In this document: in pieces, positions 8,788 through 17,579 of the stretch
How the letters are laid out: every line of letters starts with the position of its first letter
Position numbering within the stretch: position 1 is the first letter of the stretch
NCBI GenBank assembly: GCA_964455375.1
Contig: CAYVXE010000023.1
Location: forward strand, 1 to 51,628
From: CAYVXE01 sp964455375
GTDB taxonomy: Bacteria > Zhuqueibacterota > Zhuqueibacteria > Oceanimicrobiales > Oceanimicrobiaceae
Direction of reading: 5' to 3'
Length of the DNA: 51,628 nt
Made by a program: the position numbers and the translations under genes
Notes under the pieces: generated by a model
Told to the model about the DNA's origin: nothing
The model's input: the letters and a program-made list of their open reading frames with translations, nothing else
The model's database searches: none

Positions 8788-9900
8788 TTATTTCAAAAAT
8801 AACATTTTCATTGTTTGTGTTTTTTCGCCTGCTTTCAATTTATAAATGTAAATGCTGCTGCTGACGGAATTTCCAGCGTCATCTCTACCATTCCACTTCA
8901 CCTGATAAGCGCCGGAAACCTGTGTCGAATTTACCAGGGTTCGTACTTTCTGACCGAGCATGTTAAAGATGCTTAACTCCACACGGCTGTTTTCCGGTAA
9001 CCGGTATGAAATTGTCGTTGCCGGGTTGAACGGATTAGGAAAATTTTGTTCCAGCAAAAACTCGTTCGGCACTGACGGGTTGTCCGCAACACCGGTGGCG
9101 TTCCCGGGAATACTCCAGCCGGCGCTGCCTGTGATCATACCAGTGTCAGCCTGCAACGTGTCAGACGTGCTCACGGTGACAACTTCACCGGATTTTGCGA
9201 TAAAACTATATTCGAACATTGCACTTACGGTGGGAAATCCCGGAATGAATTCCATCGTAGTAATCGTCTTCGTCTTTATTCTGAGAGCATCCACGCTCTT
9301 TCCTCCCGGCAACGTCATCTGTCCATAAGCATCAACGACGCTTGATGTCTCTACAAGAGAACGAATTGTTTGACTTGGTAATCCTGTAAGCCCGCTTACC
9401 GTAATCATCGAATCGGTTTGCGACCATTGTGACCCGAACGTCATTGGAAACGGAAAGACTAAGTCAGGCGGGTCGTAGGTTGTGTGAGTCGTTGAACTGA
9501 ATTGATTTGAGGTAGTCATACCTACACTACCAAGATTTTCAAACTTATTTGAACCTAAAGAACTGTACGAATAATTTTTAATTAAGGCAGAATCCAAATC
9601 AATGGTCGTCAAACTCACAACATTCGCACTGGGAAAATCATTAATATTCGGACTTGTTGCAGGATCGACAAACTCTGACTGGAATGACGTACTATTTACT
9701 AACCCGCTAAAATCCCAGGATGTCATTCCCAACGAACCAATGTTTGTCTGCGTGGTCACAGAATCCGCAAACCCCTGAAATCCGGAACCGACAACAGCCG
9801 TTTGTTCAAAATCCGACTGATTGATTGTAATTTGTGCAAATACAGAAACAGGTAAAAAAAACAAAACACCACCTAACAATAGCCGTATCATTTTAGACAT
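8788..9900 (-). CDS. Secreted protein with C-terminal type IX sorting domain
   Basis: The 370-aa protein has a clear signal peptide (hydrophobic run to VSVFAQ, about residues 6-22). Its Ser/Thr-rich middle part (about 23-275) matches no family I can name. The C-terminal domain of about 85 residues starts at LEQNFPNPFNPATTISYRL and runs through VELSIFNMLGQKVRTL to a final KMLFLK. This is the FlgD-like/Por secretion domain used as a type IX secretion signal in FCB bacteria. A sortase able to process it (PorU) is encoded at 38310-42461. GGAGGC sits just before the ATG, and the gene forms a single unit ending at the terminator at 8728-8765. The function of the passenger part is unknown. Confidence 0.85.
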   Translation of the reverse strand: MSKMIRLLLGGVLFFLPVSVFAQITINQSDFEQTAVVGSGFQGFADSVTTQTNIGSLGMTSWDFSGLVNSTSFQSEFVDPATSPNINDFPSANVVSLTTIDLDSALIKNYSYSSLGSNKFENLGSVGMTTSNQFSSTTHTTYDPPDLVFPFPMTFGSQWSQTDSMITVSGLTGLPSQTIRSLVETSSVVDAYGQMTLPGGKSVDALRIKTKTITTMEFIPGFPTVSAMFEYSFIAKSGEVVTVSTSDTLQADTGMITGSAGWSIPGNATGVADNPSVPNEFLLEQNFPNPFNPATTISYRLPENSRVELSIFNMLGQKVRTLVNSTQVSGAYQVKWNGRDDAGNSVSSSIYIYKLKAGEKTQTMKMLFLK

Positions 9901-9994
9901 ATAAGCCTCCTCTTCGCTTAATGTGATATAAAAAATAAATTGAAATGGGAATTAATAATTAGATTATAAAACAAAAAATGCCAAAATCAACACC

Positions 9995-10414
9995 TTATTC
10001 TCCCAGTATTTGCAAAATAATCGTCCGTCGCCTGGAACGGTTATCAAAATCGATGAGGACAATTTGCTGCCAGGTTCCCAAGATCAGATGGCCATCCTTA
10101 AAAGGCGCTGAAAAGGAAGGACCCAAGAGCGCGGCACGCACATGCGCATAACCGTTGCCGTCGCCCCAGGTGGCGTCATGGTGGTAAGTCACTCCGGTAG
10201 GAGAAAACTTCTCAAAAGCTTCAGGTAGGTCTTTTAACAACCCAGGCTCATATTCAATGGAGGTAATTCCGGCTGTGGAACCTGCAACAAACAAGGTTAA
10301 CATTCCTTCCTTCAACCCGGACGTATCCAGAATCTCACTTGCCTGAGGTGTAATATCGATAATATCCGTGTGACCACGGGTTTCCAGAGAGAATGTTTCA
10401 GTAATGATGTTCAT
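9995..10414 (-). CDS. yjbQ: YjbQ/UPF0047 family protein
   Basis: A 139-aa protein of the YjbQ family, whose members show weak thiamine-phosphate synthase activity but whose cellular role is unclear. The family features are visible: LFVAGSTAGITSIEYEPG, then the histidine cluster HHDATWGDGNGYAHVRAALLGPS, then GTWQQIVLIDFDNRSRRR near the end. Length is the usual 130-140 aa. It lies 7 bp downstream of the PfkB kinase gene and is probably co-transcribed with it. Confidence 0.9.
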   Translation of the reverse strand: MNIITETFSLETRGHTDIIDITPQASEILDTSGLKEGMLTLFVAGSTAGITSIEYEPGLLKDLPEAFEKFSPTGVTYHHDATWGDGNGYAHVRAALLGPSFSAPFKDGHLILGTWQQIVLIDFDNRSRRRTIILQILGE

Positions 10415-10421
10415 AACGATT

Positions 10422-11327
10422 TTAGCGGGTGAAATTCGTCATTTTCCAAAAATCATAATATCGTTCATCTATCTCATTCTGTGTTAATTCTTTCAAGCGA
10501 TCCATGCTGAATTTTTCAACACAAAATGAGGCCAGGGTACTGCCATAAATCACGGCTCGTTTTAAATTTTCCAAATTGAGGTCTTTGCATTTTGCCAGGT
10601 AGCCAACAAATCCACCCGCAAATGTATCGCCTGCTCCGGTTGGATCAAAAATGGTTTCGAGGGGAAAAGCAGGTGTAGCAAAAAAAGCATCTTTTGTAAC
10701 CAGCAACGCACCATGTTCGCCTTTTTTAATGATTAATATTTCCGGCCCCATCGTTAAAATCGATTTTGCTGCTTTCACAAGATTGACTTCATTTGCCAAC
10801 TGCTTTGTTTCGGAATCATTGACGATCAAAATATCCACTTTTTTCAGGGCTTCCTTTAATGGTGCGAGACTGCCTTCAATCCAAAAATTCATGGTGTCCA
10901 GGGCCACAAGTTTGGGGGAACTCACCTGTTTCAAAACCTCCATTTGCAGCTCCGGGCCTATATTCGCTAAAAAAATGTAGTCGCTGTTTTTATAAGAGTC
11001 GGGAATATTTGGATAAAAATCTTCAAATACATTTAAATGGGTAAAATTCGTATCGCGGGAGTTCAGGTCTTCATGATATTTACCACCCCAGCGAAATGTC
11101 TTCCCCGGTTTAACTTCAAGTCCGGTTAAATCGACGCCCTTGGTTTTCAGGAAATCCAGATGTTCCATCTTAAAATCTTCACCGACAACACCAACCAAGT
11201 TTACGGGTGTAAAAAACGAGGCGGCGGCACTAAAGAAAACAGCAGCACCACCTAAGGCATCATCGGCTTTACCAAACGGTGTTTCAACGGTGTCATACGC
11301 AACAGAGCCAACAACCAGGATACTCAT
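10422..11327 (-). CDS. PfkB family carbohydrate or nucleoside kinase
   Basis: A 301-aa ribokinase-fold kinase. The N-terminus MSILVVGSVAYDTVETPFG and the C-terminal signature DPTGAGDTFAGGFVGYL (anion hole and catalytic Asp of PfkB signature 2) identify the family. A conserved Asn-Asp region, ILIVNDSETKQLA, lies in the middle. Substrate cannot be assigned from sequence alone; some close PfkB proteins of this length act on nucleosides or sugars. It follows argS by 79 bp and precedes yjbQ closely. Confidence 0.88.
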   Translation of the reverse strand: MSILVVGSVAYDTVETPFGKADDALGGAAVFFSAAASFFTPVNLVGVVGEDFKMEHLDFLKTKGVDLTGLEVKPGKTFRWGGKYHEDLNSRDTNFTHLNVFEDFYPNIPDSYKNSDYIFLANIGPELQMEVLKQVSSPKLVALDTMNFWIEGSLAPLKEALKKVDILIVNDSETKQLANEVNLVKAAKSILTMGPEILIIKKGEHGALLVTKDAFFATPAFPLETIFDPTGAGDTFAGGFVGYLAKCKDLNLENLKRAVIYGSTLASFCVEKFSMDRLKELTQNEIDERYYDFWKMTNFTR

Positions 11328-11406
11328 TTGTCCATCCTTGAATTTTGTTTAACTGTCTTAATGCTACTTATAAATTTATGTTCAAACTACACCTGATTTC
11401 AAGAAA

Positions 11407-13059
11407 TTACATTCGTTCGGGAGCATGAATTCCCATCAATGTCAGGGCATTGAGAAAAACGATTCTTGCACAGTCCACAAGAAACAAGCGGGCGCCGGTG
11501 AGGTTTTCATCGCTGGAAACCACTTTGCAATGATGATAAAACCGGTGAAACACCGCCGCTAATTCCTGCAAATAATTTGGCAGCCTGTGCGGCTCCATAA
11601 ATTTTGCGGCACCTGAAACAACATTGGGAAAGTCCAGCAATTTTTTAATGAGCAGCATCTCCTCATCTTCTTGCAGTAAAGACAAATCTGCATGATCTGC
11701 CGGTATTTTCCTTCCATGCTCATCAGCGTGTTTCAGAATATTGCAAATGCGGGCGTGCGCATATTGCACGTAGTAAACCGGATTTTCCTCAGAGGTGTTT
11801 TTTGCCAAATCCATATCGAAATCAAGCGGACTCTGTGTACGGCGGGCAAGAAAAAAATATCGTGCGACATCCACACCGACCTCCTCGATGAGCTCGGCCA
11901 TCTCAATAATCTTACCTGCTCGTTTTGACATCTTCACGACTTCCCCTTCATGAAGCAAGTTTACCTGCTGAATAATCAACACGTCAAAACTTTCAGCCGG
12001 AAAACCCAGTGCTTTTAAGGCAGCCTTCATCCGCTCAATGTACCCGTGATGATCGGGACCCCAGAGATCGTAAAGCTGTTTAAAACCGCGCTTATATTTA
12101 TTGGCATGATACGCAACATCCACAAGAAAATAGGTCGGTTCACCCTCGCCGGTTACCAGCACCCGATCCTTTTCATCGCCAAACTCAGCCGCTTTAAACC
12201 ATTTTGCGCCATCCTTTTCGTAAACATGTCCATTTTTTGTGAGTTGCTCAAGAACAGCGTCATGTTCATTTTTCTCACGCAACTCTTTTTCGCTGTACCA
12301 CACATCGAAACGGACACGATAATCATCGAGTGTTTTTTGCTGAGAAGATAATATTTTTTTTAGCGCGATGTCTCCTAATTTTAGCCACCTCGCTTCCGCA
12401 TCTAAATTTGCAAGTGCGGGGCCCATTTCATTCAGAATTTCCTGTGCAAGGTCTTTAATATAATCCCCATGGTAGCCCTCTTCCGGGAAGGGCTCATGTT
12501 TACCAACGAGCTTCATATAACGTGAACTCACCGATTTGGCCAACAATTTTACCTGGCGACCGGCATCGTTCACATAGTATTCACGTCGTGCATCGTAGCC
12601 AACCGCATTGAACAAATTGGCAAGAACATCTCCCACCGCTGCTGCTCTTGCGCTTACCACGTTCAGCGGACCGGTGGGATTAGCGCTGACAAATTCGAAC
12701 AGAACTTTCCGACCGCACCCCCGGCTGCTTTGACCATAGGCCGTGTTTTGTGAACGGATTTCCCGCAATGCTTCCCGGTAATATTGCTCATTCAAAAAAA
12801 AGTTCATAAAACCGGCACCGGCTATTTCCACCCGTGCGATCAGCCGGTCATCAAGGTCTAATTTATCGATGAGGTCTTGTGCAATCTGCCTGGGATTTTT
12901 ATGCAATTGGGAAGCCAAAAGCATGGCAACATTTGTAGCGAGGTCGCCATGTTCTGGGTTTTTAGGACGGTCAAAAACGATTTCAACAGCGGTTGTATCA
13001 ACAGCAATTTTTATTAAAGCTTCCTTAAGTTGTTTCTTTAAATAGTCCGTGGCAATCAT
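11407..13059 (-). CDS. argS: Arginyl-tRNA synthetase with altered HIGH motif
   Basis: Class I aminoacyl-tRNA synthetase charging tRNA-Arg, 550 aa, the usual length. An N-terminal Arg-tRNA-synt additional domain (about residues 1-90) is followed by the catalytic core (FEFVSANPTGPLN onward). The KMSKS loop is KMSKR at residues 376-380, and the C-terminal DALR anticodon-binding domain ends in NALTLMGIHAPERM. The oddity is the HIGH motif: after SANPTGPL, where HVGH or HIGH is expected, residues 133-136 read NVVS, so both histidines are absent. I checked the codons directly (AAC GTG GTA AGC). No second argS is visible. Everything else argues for a working enzyme. It starts 2 bp after rsfS, in one operon. 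Confidence 0.95.
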   Translation of the reverse strand: MIATDYLKKQLKEALIKIAVDTTAVEIVFDRPKNPEHGDLATNVAMLLASQLHKNPRQIAQDLIDKLDLDDRLIARVEIAGAGFMNFFLNEQYYREALREIRSQNTAYGQSSRGCGRKVLFEFVSANPTGPLNVVSARAAAVGDVLANLFNAVGYDARREYYVNDAGRQVKLLAKSVSSRYMKLVGKHEPFPEEGYHGDYIKDLAQEILNEMGPALANLDAEARWLKLGDIALKKILSSQQKTLDDYRVRFDVWYSEKELREKNEHDAVLEQLTKNGHVYEKDGAKWFKAAEFGDEKDRVLVTGEGEPTYFLVDVAYHANKYKRGFKQLYDLWGPDHHGYIERMKAALKALGFPAESFDVLIIQQVNLLHEGEVVKMSKRAGKIIEMAELIEEVGVDVARYFFLARRTQSPLDFDMDLAKNTSEENPVYYVQYAHARICNILKHADEHGRKIPADHADLSLLQEDEEMLLIKKLLDFPNVVSGAAKFMEPHRLPNYLQELAAVFHRFYHHCKVVSSDENLTGARLFLVDCARIVFLNALTLMGIHAPERM

Positions 13060-13061
13060 CG

Positions 13062-13409
13062 TCAGGAATCCACAACCTCCTCAATTTCAGCATCACCCCA
13101 GAGCCGTTCCAAACCGTAGAAATCACGTTTTTGTGGTTGGAAGATATGCAAAATCACATCGATAAAATCCAGTAAAACCCACTCCTGTTTCGGAGAAATT
13201 TCAATATGATGCGGTCTCTGCTTTACTTTTTTCAGTTCATCCGAAACGTGGTCGGAAATAGCTCTCACCTGCGTATTGCTCAAACCACTACAAATCACAA
13301 AATAATCCGTAACCGTTGTTAGTGATTTTAAATTCAGGATGACCACATCCTCTGCTTTCTTTTCAAGCGTTAAACGGGCAATCTTTTTTGCTAACTGTTT
13401 TGAATCCAA
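13062..13409 (-). CDS. rsfS: Ribosomal silencing factor RsfS
   Basis: RsfS binds ribosomal protein L14 and blocks subunit joining in slow growth. The core VVILNLKSLTTVTDYFVICSG and QVRAISDHV, then EWVLLDFIDVILHIF and the end FYGLERLWGDA, are all characteristic. Start choice: the frame opens with a TTG at 13460 inside the end of the decarboxylase gene. A TTG at 13409 has AAGGGA about 5 bp upstream, avoids the overlap, and gives 115 aa, close to family length. It lies 2 bp before argS. Confidence 0.92.
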   Translation of the reverse strand: MDSKQLAKKIARLTLEKKAEDVVILNLKSLTTVTDYFVICSGLSNTQVRAISDHVSDELKKVKQRPHHIEISPKQEWVLLDFIDVILHIFQPQKRDFYGLERLWGDAEIEEVVDS

Positions 13410-13432
13410 AAATTCCCTTACCTGTTTCAATT

Positions 13433-14368
13433 CTAAATATCTTTTTGCTGTCGGAACCAATCAATTGTTTGACTCAGCCCTTTTTCAAGAGTGATTTGCG
13501 GCTCCCATCCTAAAATGGATTTTGCTTTCTCAATATTCGGTTGACGTATTTTCGGATCATCTTCCGGAAGCGGGTTGTACGAGATTTTACTTTTACTTCC
13601 GATTAACTTCACGATGGTCTCAGCTAATGTTTTAATCGTCATTTCATTGGGATTCCCAATATTGATGGGTGCATGTTGTTCCGACATCAACAAGCTGTAA
13701 ATTCCCCGGATTAAATCATCGACAAAGCAGAAACTACGAGTCTGGGAACCATCGCCAAAAATCGTAATCGGTTCATTCTTTAAAGCCTGCGGGACAAATG
13801 CCGGAATTGCCCTGCCGTCCTTCGGTCGCATGCGCGGGCCGTATGTATTAAAGATACGCACAATTTTGGTATCTACACCGTGAAACCGGTGATACGCCAT
13901 GGTGATAGCTTCCGCATAACGTTTGGCCTCATCATACACCCCACGTGGACCAACTGGGTTGACATGTCCCCAGTACTCTTCCGTCTGCGGATGTTCCTGC
14001 GGGTCACCGTAAACTTCGGATGTGGATGCCAACAGAAATGTCGCGCCTTTTTCTTTTGCCAGTCCAAGTGCCTTGTGAGTTCCCATTGCCCCCACTTTTA
14101 AGGTCTGAATCGGCATTTCCAGATAATCCTTCGGACTGGCAGGTGAAGCGAAATGAAAAATGTAATCAATATCGCCCGCAATATAAATGTACTCGGTTAC
14201 ATCGTGCTTAACAAATTGAAAATGTCCGCCTTGCAACTGTTCGATGTTCGCAACCGTCCCGGTTGACAAATTGTCCATGGCGATCACTTCGTGACCTTTG
14301 TTAAGAAGAAATTCGCAAATATGAGATCCTAAAAATCCCGCACCGCCTGTAACTAATGTTCTCTTCAT
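13433..14368 (-). CDS. uxs: UDP-glucuronate decarboxylase (UDP-xylose synthase), SDR family
   Basis: NAD-dependent short-chain dehydrogenase converting UDP-glucuronate to UDP-xylose, a precursor for surface polysaccharide. The 311-aa product starts MKRTLVTGGAGFLGSH (Rossmann glycine motif). It has the catalytic pattern YDEAK with the preceding NPVGPRG, and the substrate-side segment RIFNTYGPRMRPKDGRAIP, which is typical of UXS proteins. The ATG at 14368 has GAGGA just upstream; starts further upstream (to 14407) lack support. Related dTDP-glucose 4,6-dehydratases are less likely given the YWGHVNPVGPRG region. It overlaps neither neighbour. Confidence 0.9.
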   Translation of the reverse strand: MKRTLVTGGAGFLGSHICEFLLNKGHEVIAMDNLSTGTVANIEQLQGGHFQFVKHDVTEYIYIAGDIDYIFHFASPASPKDYLEMPIQTLKVGAMGTHKALGLAKEKGATFLLASTSEVYGDPQEHPQTEEYWGHVNPVGPRGVYDEAKRYAEAITMAYHRFHGVDTKIVRIFNTYGPRMRPKDGRAIPAFVPQALKNEPITIFGDGSQTRSFCFVDDLIRGIYSLLMSEQHAPINIGNPNEMTIKTLAETIVKLIGSKSKISYNPLPEDDPKIRQPNIEKAKSILGWEPQITLEKGLSQTIDWFRQQKDI

Positions 14369-14439
14369 ACGATCCTCTTCCATTTTTCCCTGACGTTTTT
14401 GTTGCATATAATAACGTTAATTGATTTTCACAACAGCAT

Positions 14440-15420
14440 TTAACTCTCACGCGTGGTAATAAATTCCACCAATTTCATCAATGACTTTTTGTACGGTGTA
14501 TCCGGATATCGTTCCAGTGATTTCATGGCGGCGCCGCTGTATTCATGGGCCTTTTGCATGGCATAGTCAATGCCGCCTTTCGCTTCAACAAAAGCGATGA
14601 TTTCTTTAATATTCTGTTTTTTTGATTTTTTCTTAATTAACCGGATAATTTTTCTGGCCTCCGGTTTCGTAGCATTTTTTAAAGAAAAAATTAAAGGCAA
14701 TGTGATTTTATTGTCCCTGATATCATTTCCTAACGGTTTACCCGTATTTTTCTCCTTGCCTAAAATATCGAGTAAGTCATCTTTAATTTGAAATGCAATA
14801 CCCAGATTTTCACCAAAATTTTTCATCGTTTGGATGTCTTCCTCGTTGTCGGAAGACGCCACCGCGCCTAACTGGCAGGCAGCCGCTAACAGGGACGCTG
14901 TTTTATCAGCAATAAGACGAAAATAGGTCTCCTCCTCCATCCAGTAATCTTTTCTTCTCTCCAAACCGAGAAGTTCACCCTGGCTCATACGTTCGGCAGT
15001 TTCAGAAATAATCTCATAAGCACGCATACTTTTCAAACTCAGCATCGCCAGCAGGGCTTTGGAAAAAAGATAATCCCCCATCAAAACGGAAACTTTGTTC
15101 TTCCATATTGAATTGACGGATGGTAACCCCCGGCGCTGGTTGGACTCATCGATGACATCATCATGTACCAGCGACGCCGTGTGCAGAAGCTCCATAATGG
15201 CCGCCGCTTTTAACTTCCGGCTGTCCATCTCATGGCTATTGTGGAGTCTACAGGTAAGAATCACCAGCATTGGCCTGAGCCGCTTACCTTTCCTCGAAAT
15301 GATATAATGAACAACTTTATCTATGAGAAAAACATTTGATTTTAATAAGTTCTTAAATTCTTTCTCATAGGCTTCGAGGTCCTTTTTTATCGGTTTATAA
15401 ATTTCATTTAAAGCTGCCAT
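14440..15420 (-). CDS. ispB: Long-chain polyprenyl diphosphate synthase
   Basis: Trans-isoprenyl diphosphate synthase (326 aa) building the polyprenyl tail of quinones. The first aspartate-rich motif is LVHDDVIDES (DDxxD) and the second is IKDDLLDI. GKRLRPML, the IPP-binding region, comes before the first motif. The family is certain. Chain length (hepta-, octa- or nonaprenyl) depends on residues before the first motif and cannot be fixed by eye. The nearest upstream gene is a histidine kinase 164 bp away, so it may have its own promoter. Confidence 0.92.
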   Translation of the reverse strand: MAALNEIYKPIKKDLEAYEKEFKNLLKSNVFLIDKVVHYIISRKGKRLRPMLVILTCRLHNSHEMDSRKLKAAAIMELLHTASLVHDDVIDESNQRRGLPSVNSIWKNKVSVLMGDYLFSKALLAMLSLKSMRAYEIISETAERMSQGELLGLERRKDYWMEEETYFRLIADKTASLLAAACQLGAVASSDNEEDIQTMKNFGENLGIAFQIKDDLLDILGKEKNTGKPLGNDIRDNKITLPLIFSLKNATKPEARKIIRLIKKKSKKQNIKEIIAFVEAKGGIDYAMQKAHEYSGAAMKSLERYPDTPYKKSLMKLVEFITTRES

Positions 15421-15584
15421 CTGGCCTCAGTTTGCAAATAAATATACCTGGCAAAAAATCCGAGGCCAATGTAAGAAACTAATGCCTTATTGTCAAACAA
15501 AAACTCTGCCCGGCTCAATTTCGAAATTATGCGAATCTTGACGAAAAATCCGTCCTTTCCAAATAAAGCAATTCCTGTTATTTT

Positions 15585-17387
15585 TCAATTATTTACAGGA
15601 ATCGAAATCGTAAAAATTGTGCCTTTCCCTTCTTCACTTTCAACCCCTATTTTTCCCCCTTCACGACTGAGAACCATGTGCGTAATATATAAGCCAAGAC
15701 CCGTGCCTTCTCCCACGTCCTTCGTTGTAAAAAAAGGTGAAAATATAGTCGCCAAATTGGCCTCCGAAATCCCCCCCCCTGTATCTGAAATTTTAATGTC
15801 CACCCAATCCGGCAATGACTCACAGACAGAAACGGCCAGAGTGCCGCCATTTGGCATCGCCTGAACGGCATTCATAAAAATATTCAGCAGAGCTTGTTTC
15901 AAAGAATCCTTACTAAAAAAGATGTCCTCTTTCCCGGAATTTGTAAACGAAAAAACAATATTCTTCGCGACTAACTCCTTCTTTATCAGAGCAACCGTAC
16001 TTTCCACAAGTTCACTCAGATTTACCAGTTCCTTGTTCGAATCGGAATATCGCGAAAACTCCAATAAATTATGAATGATTTTTGATGCACGCTGTACATT
16101 GTTTTGAATCATCTGCAATTTATTTGCAATATCCGGACTTTTTTCCGACAAAAATTCGTCAATATAATAGCGAGCGGTGTCAATGATATTTAACGGATTG
16201 CGAATCTCATGGGCAATTCCGGAAGCAAGCAGTCCGATGGTTGAGAGCTTTTCAGACTGAATCAAGCGTTTTTCCAAGCTCTTTTTTTCCGTGACATCTT
16301 TTGAATAGATAGTCACTGTTTCAACCTCTTTCCCTTCATCAAAAATAGGGTACGCCCAAACTTCATTTATCCGCTCCCCCCTCTGCTGTACGATCATGCC
16401 CGACTGATGGGTTGAAAATGATTTTTTCGCCGGACAGTCTTCGCACGGTTTTTTCCTCTGGAAATAAACACCATAACATTTTTCACCAATTAAGTCTTTC
16501 GGAAGGCTGCTACAATTTTCAGCAAATTTTCGATTCGCAATAACCAATTCATAATTCTGATTCACCTGATAAATCACGTCCTGAATTCCGTCAAATGTAT
16601 TTTGCAGGCGTCGTTTACTGTTTAGAATCAAACTTTGAAGTACTTTTTTTTCTGTAATAATCCGAACGGTCGTTAAAATAACATGGTTTGCCTGCAATGG
16701 AATCATCCGATGCCGGACTTCAACAGGAATGGCTTCACCATCATCTCCAAACAAATAAAATGAATCGTCTCTCGCTTCCCCATTTTTCAGGGTTTGCTGC
16801 AGCAGAGAAGCGCTCCTCGTTCGCAATTTTTCCGGAAAAATATTGCTTAACTTTTTACCGGCGAGTTCTTCCTTGGTCCGGTTCAACAATTCGACGCTTT
16901 TGCGATTTGCTTCTAAAATACGAAAATCAACAAAATTGACCAGAAACAGTAAATCGTCCGCATGGTCAAATATAGTCTGATATTTGGTTTCAACATCCAG
17001 CCGATTGTCTTGCAAACGACACGATTCAATTGTTTCCTGAACAATTTCGGGTAATTCCTGAAGGTAATCTCCCGCTTTTCGCACGATTTTTATCCGTCTA
17101 TTTTCTGGCCATGCTATTTCTTTTTCAGCCTCTGTGAGAATAATAACCGGCGTAATGACATTTATTTCACCCAGGTTCTCGATAAATTTCTCGGTTTTTC
17201 CGAAGGACTCTTGATGCGTGTAAATTATGGCGGAATAAGATTCACCGGAGATTTTTTTCAGGTCGGTTTCAGCGGAGTGAATGGCCGTTATTTCCGTTTG
17301 TGGAGAAAATTGTTGTAATCTCTGTTTGATGAACCCGGCTTCACCGGATTCATCTTCCACAATCAAAATCCGTAAAGAGCTTTCCAT
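15585..17387 (-). CDS. Histidine kinase with degenerate receiver and two PAS domains
   Basis: A 600-aa cytoplasmic sensor kinase. Residues 1-125 have a receiver fold (LRILIVEDES opens it, ED pair present), but the strand-3 Asp that is normally phosphorylated is missing: the segment reads AIIYTHQES, so Thr takes its place. Strand-4 Thr and strand-5 Lys (VRKAGD) remain. A PAS domain follows near 135-250 and a second near 255-370; the latter has a cysteine cluster (EKCYG ... PCEDCPAK) seen in many PAS domains. The HisKA His is residue 393 in GIAHEIRNP. The HATPase domain has N, G1 (ISDTGGGI) and G2 (GEGTGLGLY) boxes intact. No transmembrane segment is visible. No response regulator is adjacent. 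Confidence 0.9.
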   Translation of the reverse strand: MESSLRILIVEDESGEAGFIKQRLQQFSPQTEITAIHSAETDLKKISGESYSAIIYTHQESFGKTEKFIENLGEINVITPVIILTEAEKEIAWPENRRIKIVRKAGDYLQELPEIVQETIESCRLQDNRLDVETKYQTIFDHADDLLFLVNFVDFRILEANRKSVELLNRTKEELAGKKLSNIFPEKLRTRSASLLQQTLKNGEARDDSFYLFGDDGEAIPVEVRHRMIPLQANHVILTTVRIITEKKVLQSLILNSKRRLQNTFDGIQDVIYQVNQNYELVIANRKFAENCSSLPKDLIGEKCYGVYFQRKKPCEDCPAKKSFSTHQSGMIVQQRGERINEVWAYPIFDEGKEVETVTIYSKDVTEKKSLEKRLIQSEKLSTIGLLASGIAHEIRNPLNIIDTARYYIDEFLSEKSPDIANKLQMIQNNVQRASKIIHNLLEFSRYSDSNKELVNLSELVESTVALIKKELVAKNIVFSFTNSGKEDIFFSKDSLKQALLNIFMNAVQAMPNGGTLAVSVCESLPDWVDIKISDTGGGISEANLATIFSPFFTTKDVGEGTGLGLYITHMVLSREGGKIGVESEEGKGTIFTISIPVNN

Positions 17388-17579
17388 GCTCTATTCTCCT
17401 CAACATACAACGAAACTGTCGAAAATAAATCTTCCTGCTGCGCGTAGTCGAAGCATAATTTAAAAACAATGGGTTACAGCCTTCGACTCCGCTCAGGCTG
17501 AAGTAGGAAACTATTTTTTCCACAGTCTCAACGGATGAATAAAATACGTCCTGTAAATAAATTATCGGTAGAACATTAT
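17388..17579. other. Intergenic spacer between two histidine kinase genes
   Basis: 192 bp without a gene. It contains the fold-back repeat at 17431-17503. This break separates the first kinase gene (15585-17387) from the tightly packed block to its right, so the two groups need not share a transcript. Confidence 0.6.
17431..17503. repeat. Fold-back repeat, copy C (CTTCGACT type)
   Basis: The left arm (17431-17453), read on the minus strand, is CTTCGACTACGCGCAGCAGG followed by AAG. The right arm (17481-17503), read on the plus strand, is CTTCGACTCCGCTCAGGCTG followed by AAG. Most positions match between the arms. It is REP-like, with GC-rich arms around a short AT-rich loop, and differs from the TGTCATTTC repeats at 1279 and 46715. 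Confidence 0.6.
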
